A DNA stretch of 64,000 nt from Miscanthus floridulus (lineage: Eukaryota; Streptophyta; Magnoliopsida; Poales; Poaceae). The notes beneath the pieces were generated by a model that was given only the letters and a program-made list of their open reading frames with translations, had not been told where the DNA came from and ran no database searches. How positions within the stretch are numbered: position 1 is the first letter of the stretch; each line of letters opens with the position of its first letter. The stretch is from the NCBI RefSeq assembly GCF_019320115.1, contig NC_089581.1, forward strand, positions 7,875,707 to 7,939,706, written 5' to 3'. This document shows, piece after piece, positions 59,328 through 64,000 of the stretch. The position numbers and the translations under genes were made by a program.

Positions 59328-59622
59328 TACCTGCATGCTACCATGTTCCATTATTTTAAATCAAACTGCCACGAATCAATTTTATATATATCTACAATCT
59401 TGGTGCCTCCTTGTCAAGGTAGTGGGTGCCTCAGCATTTTGCTCCAGAAGTCCAGAGGGTACACAGAGTGACAGAGACATGGAAAGGGATGGGCATGGCA
59501 GTTTCCTAAGCATGGGGACACACGCTGACACTTTGTTTTTACTCAAATCACTTGTTTGCAACATTTTATATGTTGTTAATCACCTCGGTGCTCTCACACG
59601 AAGGACACATGGCCACTTTGTT

Positions 59623-62085
59623 GAGGAGCACCGGTAAAACTACTACTATGACGAGGCTCCCCTCCCACCTGATGGCCTCCCACCCGCCACCGCCGGCGGC
59701 GCCGGCGCCCCCTGCCCTCCCCTCCCCTCCCCCTCCTCCTCCCCTACCCTCCCCACCAAGGATGCGGCCGGATCTGGCGTTCTGGCGCCTCCGCGGGATC
59801 CGTGGCCGCCCGTGCGAATGCCGGCGTCGGGAGCTGCCGACGGCGGATCCGAGCCCGTTCCCACTGGATCCGGCGCTTCGGCCCCTCCACGCTGCCGCAG
59901 CCGTCGAGGTCGGGCTCCGCCGCCACTCCATCCACGCCGACGATGATGTCGGGCACCACTGCAGCAGCCACCACCGGCGTCGAGCCCGCCCATGCGGGAT
60001 CCGCGGCCCCTCCGCGGCCACCTGCGCCGCCGCCGACACTGACCCCGGAAGCAGCCACCGTGACCGCCACTGCAACGACCGGTCCACCGCCGCCTCCTCC
60101 CGCGGGGACCGCGCGAGCGCCTCCCGGGGACGAGGACGCTACCACGGCAGCCACCACGGCCGCGCCGCTGGCGCCCGAGGGGGTCACCTATGACGCTGCG
60201 TCCCCTCCACCGCTGGGGCTGGATGCGAGCAATGCCGCGGCCACGGCCGGGCCCGGGGGTACCGTCACGGCGTCGCTGGGCGCCTCAAGCTCCTCCCTCT
60301 CGCCGGCCGCGGCACCGTTCTTTCCACGGATGCTCTTCGGGAGGGCGTTCGAAGAGCCGGCGGTGGGCGGACGACGACGACGAGGAGACCGATGACGACG
60401 AACCCGCGACATACCTGGAGGCCGCTCGTCGCCCGGCGATGCCGGCCTCACCGTCCCCCGTGCGCCGCCACACTCGTTCAGTCGCAGCTTTGGGGCGCCG
60501 CGGAGCAGGGCCTTTGCATGGCTGTGCTGCTGCTGAGCGGGGCCGTCAGGGACATGGCCGTAGGCGGAGGAAGCGCAGTCGGCCACGCCCGCAGCTGGTG
60601 AACGGCTTGCCTGTGCGGCCAGTGGACGGCCATGCCCCTGCCCGCCAACGCCTCGGCCGTCGTGGACGGGTCTCCGCCCCCAACACCGATGGGTGGCGGG
60701 AGATTCTCCCCCAGCAGGTCTCAGGATCTGCTGCTGCTGCCTCGACGGAGCCGCGCCCCAGCCAGGGGCAACTCTCGCAGGTCAAGAAGATCCCGGCAGA
60801 TGCTTCAACTGCCTCTCCTACTCGCACCGAGTAGCGACTTGTCGGTTGCCACGGCGTTGCCTGCGCTGTCGTGGATTCGGGCACATCGTCAAGGACTGCA
60901 GGCGAAGGACTGCTTCGACCTCGGCGGCGGTGGGTGCCGACCTGCCTCGGTATTCTGCTCGCGTTGACCCTACGTCCTCCCAGCACGCGTCGCGCGGCGG
61001 TGCGAGGGATACCGCACCGGGGCCGTGGGGGGCGCCGGTGGGAGACGACGACAACAGCGGCAACGGAAGAATAAGCCGAAGGAGATCGGCATGGGTGCGC
61101 CTGACGACCACGCTAGCAAGGCACCTACTTATACTGCTGCACTAAGCTTCCCCGAGCCAGATCCGGTGGCGATGGCGCTATGCGTGAGGGCGGGGCCCCC
61201 CGCATTGGTCATCTCTTTCGACCCGATGCTGGAGGAGCTCGCCGCCTCGCTCGTCGTGAGCTGGCCAATGAGAGCAGCAACACCTGAGTGTCTGTCTGCT
61301 ACGGCAGCCCCGCAGGAGGTTGAGGCACCGGTGGCGGACACCTGTTCCCCGACGGCGGCTGCTCAGTGGACGACAGACCTGTCACTGACGTCGCCAGGGC
61401 AGGGGCCGGCACAACTCACGCCACCACGAGCAGGAGCACCCGGCGTCGCAGAGGGTTGCACCACCCCCAGCGACGCGACGCCCACACCACACGAAGCTGC
61501 ACGACGGCTCGTACGGTTCACTGAGGAGGTGCAGCTCGAGCGAATGCCGCCTCTGATCGCCAGCCCACCCAGGCAGAAGGTGGCAACCAGAGGGCAACCC
61601 ATGCCAAAGCAGAGTAGACGGATTGCCGCTCAGCCGCTGGCGCACATTCCGATCTCCAAGCGGGGTGAGGTGCTCCTCATGCGGAAGATGGGCTTTGCAC
61701 CGCCGGCAGGTCCAATCTCATCCGCGTCCAAGAGAGCTTACGACGACTTTTTCGCAAGGAACTGGACGTCGAGCGAAGTGGAAGCACTGGACGAGCTGTT
61801 CCCGGCGGCCACTGCTACGATTGGTACAAGGCTCTTCTCGGATGACGGAGCAGAGTCGCGCGGCCATTAGCGGAGACGCACAACTCCGTTGGTTACTGCG
61901 CGGCTCGTAGTTCGGTTGTTTACTTTTAGGTAATATCCAAGTTTGAAACAGTCTACTAGGCAGGTCCAGTTAAACTGTAAGATCTCCTAGGACGCTTCTT
62001 AGAAGCGTGTCGTGCGTATGGTTAAACCCCTTTTCTTCTTAATTAGAATGATACGTAAATCTTTTGCGTATTCGAGAAAAAAAAA
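59623..62085 (+). mobile_element. ORF1-only LINE copy with poly-A and 14-bp target duplication
   Basis: A 2,463-bp insertion flanked by ATGGCCACTTTGTT (59609-59622 and 62086-62099). It ends in a typical grass LINE tail (GAATGATACGTAAATC, GCGTATTCGAG) plus an A-run. It contains only ORF1-type sequence. No endonuclease or reverse transcriptase part is present, although both ends are those of a retrotransposed copy. Confidence 0.88.
59670..61870 (+). pseudogene. LINE ORF1 (gag-like, zinc knuckle), frameshifted
   Basis: A Pro/Ala-rich start (MASHPPPPAAPAPPALPSPP) is followed by low-complexity Ala/Arg-rich sequence. A block GWREILPQQ (about 60690) and a zinc-knuckle pair CFNCLSYSHRVATCRLPRRC, then LRCRGFGHIVKDCRR (60800-60905) follow. 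A Pro/Thr-rich stretch leads to the closing motif SRRIAAQPLAHIPISKRGEV, LLMRKMGF, ending at 61870. These blocks lie in different frames (changes near 60390, 60690-60830 and 61030-61145), so the ORF is interrupted. ORF1 proteins of plant LINEs bind RNA; this copy probably makes none. Confidence 0.78.
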
Positions 62086-62218
62086 ATGGCCACTTTGTTT
62101 GGTTGGTTAACCATAGGATCCATCATCGGTTCAGTACACTGCTAATTATCTCTGGTTCGTTAATCTGGAGCCCGTTCTTTACCTATCATTCTATCGCCAA
62201 TCCGAGGAAGCTAACAGC

Positions 62219-62326
62219 CTGTTCGTTTCATCGTAAATGATCATGGATTATTTACTATTGGCTGGTTTGGTACGAGAGAAAAATACTGTTCCAGCTTATA
62301 ATCTACAATCGTATACGAGCGAACAG
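62219..62326. mobile_element. Small MITE (CTGTTCGTTTC / GAGCGAACAG ends)
   Basis: About 108 bp with inverted ends CTGTTCGTTTC and TACGAGCGAACAG. An internal GAGAGAAAAATACTGTTCCA is like that in the elements at 41168 and 52799. Confidence 0.6.
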
Positions 62327-63335
62327 AATATAAATTTGTGCCTCCATCGACAGAGAATCCTGTCTTGGTTTGACCCACCAAAGGAGAACATGAAATGTAT
62401 TGCTGACACGCCGATCCCATCTCTTGATATAACTAAGTGAGCCTAACTTAATACAAATTCGAGTTCTTTCCAACTCAGCTTAAGCTGTCTATTTTCTACG
62501 TAATGAAAAAAACGTCTGTTTCTTCTAGAATTGAGTGCCGTTTTGGATAAGCAAGGAGGCAAGATCAGCGGCAGTGCGTCGCTGCATGCTTCAGTCACAC
62601 GCTCTGTTTAGTCAACAGAGATCGCTCTCACTAGTCCTCCTAAATCCTCCCAGTAAACTCTCAGGTCAAGGTCGTCGATTCGATGAAGCACGCTGCACGC
62701 ATCGATCTGTGATTAATCTATGACAACTGCACACCAGAGACCCTGACTAGAACTGAAGCACATCACATGTGGGAGGGTCTTCAAGAATTTGGGTTCAAGA
62801 ACCATGGCCGCCCACCCATGTTTTTATACAGGCAAGCTGTCGATCTGTTCGAGTAATCCCATTTCCTGAAGATCAGGGCAGAACAGTTAGCAGGCAGTCT
62901 ACTCCCTGAGGACCATGGAATGTCGTATGCTCTACTAGGGTTCAACGCTTGAGGAGTGAGGTGACAAATAATTTGGCCACACACACTAACCTCTGTCCTC
63001 TGGCTGCTCTGGTATAACTTGTGACTTGTGAGTGTGAGTTGTGACAAAGCAGATCTGCTTGGAGAATGGAGAGAGAATCTTGAGCTTAACACGTGTAGTG
63101 TAGACTCTCAGTCTCACTAGGCACCAAAAATCCTGTCTAAAATTGGCCGAATCATTCTAAAAAAAGATGAAATTGTGGAATTGTGGTATGTAAGGTATGG
63201 GTAGTGATGCTCTGGCTCTGCTCCAGTCACCCAGCTCACAACACAAAGGACACAAGCCTTTGGAGTACTTGCACCTCCACCATCCACCCGTCGCTCAGCG
63301 AGTCACAGTCAGCGCAGGCCGTTTCCCCTTTGGCT
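62327..63335. other. Spacer and promoter region of the NFD4-like gene
   Basis: No ORF with recognisable content. AT-rich to about 63170, then GC-richer promoter sequence. Confidence 0.45.
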
Positions 63336-63342
63336 TATATAT
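63336..63342 (+). promoter_or_regulatory. TATA box of the NFD4-like gene
   Basis: TATATAT lies 112 bp before the start codon at 63454, within a GC-rich context. Confidence 0.55.
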
Positions 63343-63453
63343 TGCACAGGAGCGCGAGCTCTGCCACTCACCCCGTCCAGAGAAGCGGCAAAGCAGAGAG
63401 CCGCCGACGCTGACAACGACGAGGAGGAGGAGCTTCAGTTTGGCGCGCGCGCG

Positions 63454-64000
63454 ATGGTGTTCGCGTCCGGGTCCGGCGCCGGCGGCGCCGCCGGCCGGCC
63501 GCAGGTGCTGACGGCGCGGTTCGTGCGGCAGGTGGTGCTGGGCCGGTGGTTCATGGTGTTCGCGTGCCTGCTCATCCTGTCGGCGTCGGGTGCGACGTAC
63601 ATCTTCAGCATCTACTCCAAGGTGCTCAAGTCGTCGCTGGGGTACGACCAGCGCACGCTCAACACGCTCTCCTTCTTCAAGGACCTGGGCGCCAACGTGG
63701 GCGTCCTCTCGGGGCTCATCAACGAGGTCACGCCGCCGTGGGTGGTGCTCGCCATGGGCGCCGCCATGAACCTGGCGGGCTACCTCATGATCTACCTCGC
63801 CATCGACGGGCGCACCGCCAGGCCCCCCGTCTGGCTCATGTGCATCTACATCTGCGTGGGCGCCAACTCCCAGTCCTTCGCCAACACCGGCGCGCTCGTC
63901 ACCTGCGTCAAGAACTTCCCGGAGAGCCGCGGCGTCGTGCTCGGCCTGCTCAAGGGATTCGTCGGACTCAGCGGCGCCATCTTCACGCAGCTCTACCAAG
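63454..64000 (+). CDS. Nodulin-like / NFD4-like MFS transporter, 5' part
   Basis: Open from ATG 63454 to the window edge (182 codons), no intron yet. The sequence starts MVFASGSGAGGAAGRPQVLT and then shows the nodulin-like domain: FVRQVVLGRWFMVFACLLIL, SASGATYIFSIYSKVLKSSL, GYDQRTLNTLSFFKDLGANV, GVLSGLINEVTPPWVVLAMG and ESRGVVLGLLKGFVGLSGAI. At least four hydrophobic membrane segments are present. This family (PF06813, Arabidopsis NFD4 and relatives) is MFS-like with poorly known substrates. The start is supported by the TATA box 112 bp upstream and by the usual short N-terminus. The rest of the gene is outside the window. Confidence 0.92.
   Translation, partial: MVFASGSGAGGAAGRPQVLTARFVRQVVLGRWFMVFACLLILSASGATYIFSIYSKVLKSSLGYDQRTLNTLSFFKDLGANVGVLSGLINEVTPPWVVLAMGAAMNLAGYLMIYLAIDGRTARPPVWLMCIYICVGANSQSFANTGALVTCVKNFPESRGVVLGLLKGFVGLSGAIFTQLYQ

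Noticed and set aside
63295..63999. 234-aa minus-strand ORF
   Set aside because: Antisense shadow of the NFD4-like exon, caused by strong third-position GC; no recognisable domain.

Overview
The window is nuclear DNA of a grass, most likely a panicoid/Andropogoneae species related to sorghum (inference). The support is intron-rich plant genes with GC-rich first exons, many Tourist, Stowaway and hAT MITEs, an Au-type SINE, SIRE-like Copia LTR sequence with GGACGCGTCC-type palindromes, L1-type LINEs and a MULE. No bacterial operon, CRISPR array, rRNA or tRNA gene was seen.

Layout. 1-9.3 kb: two + strand genes, a WVD2-like/TPX2-domain microtubule protein and a myosin-binding (DUF593) protein; the latter carries an apparent 1-nt frameshift. 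9.3-18.9 kb: a duplicated promoter segment, a SIRE-like LTR, a foldback-like repeat element and a badly rearranged Ty1/Copia element (13051-17714). They separate a decayed promoter copy from the surviving gene for an 88-aa secreted peptide (18646-18912). 21.4-21.8 kb: a small minus-strand gene of unknown function. 24.5-25.2 kb: an RTE1-homolog (ethylene receptor regulator). 28.5-32.7 kb: a nine-exon chloroplast Obg GTPase (OBGC2 type), followed by a DUF1618 relic.

33.5-41 kb: a defective L1-type LINE flanked by 31-bp direct repeats and a textbook Au SINE with a 17-bp target duplication. These lie next to the first four exons of a PDCD5 gene whose 3' exons are missing. 44-52.4 kb: a SEC12-like/PHF1 gene in ten exons; its third intron holds a complete 4.9-kb MULE (9-bp TSD, long TIRs, four-exon transposase). 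The transposase reading frame is open, but the predicted second catalytic Asp is Asn. 52.4-59.6 kb: gene-poor, MITE-rich spacer. 59.6-62.1 kb: a LINE copy with only ORF1, a poly-A tail and a 14-bp TSD. 63.45 kb to the end: the 5' part of a nodulin-like/NFD4-like MFS transporter gene that runs off the window.

The genes are ordinary single-transcript eukaryotic genes with no visible shared pathway. I did not find a convincing new multi-gene system. The most unusual items are the inverted, palindromic Copia element, the structurally complete but probably catalytically dead MULE in the PHF1 intron, the duplicated promoter of the peptide gene, the truncated PDCD5 gene and the ORF1-only LINE. Exon boundaries were placed by hand from GT/AG sites and reading-frame continuity; family names come from recognised motifs, not database searches.
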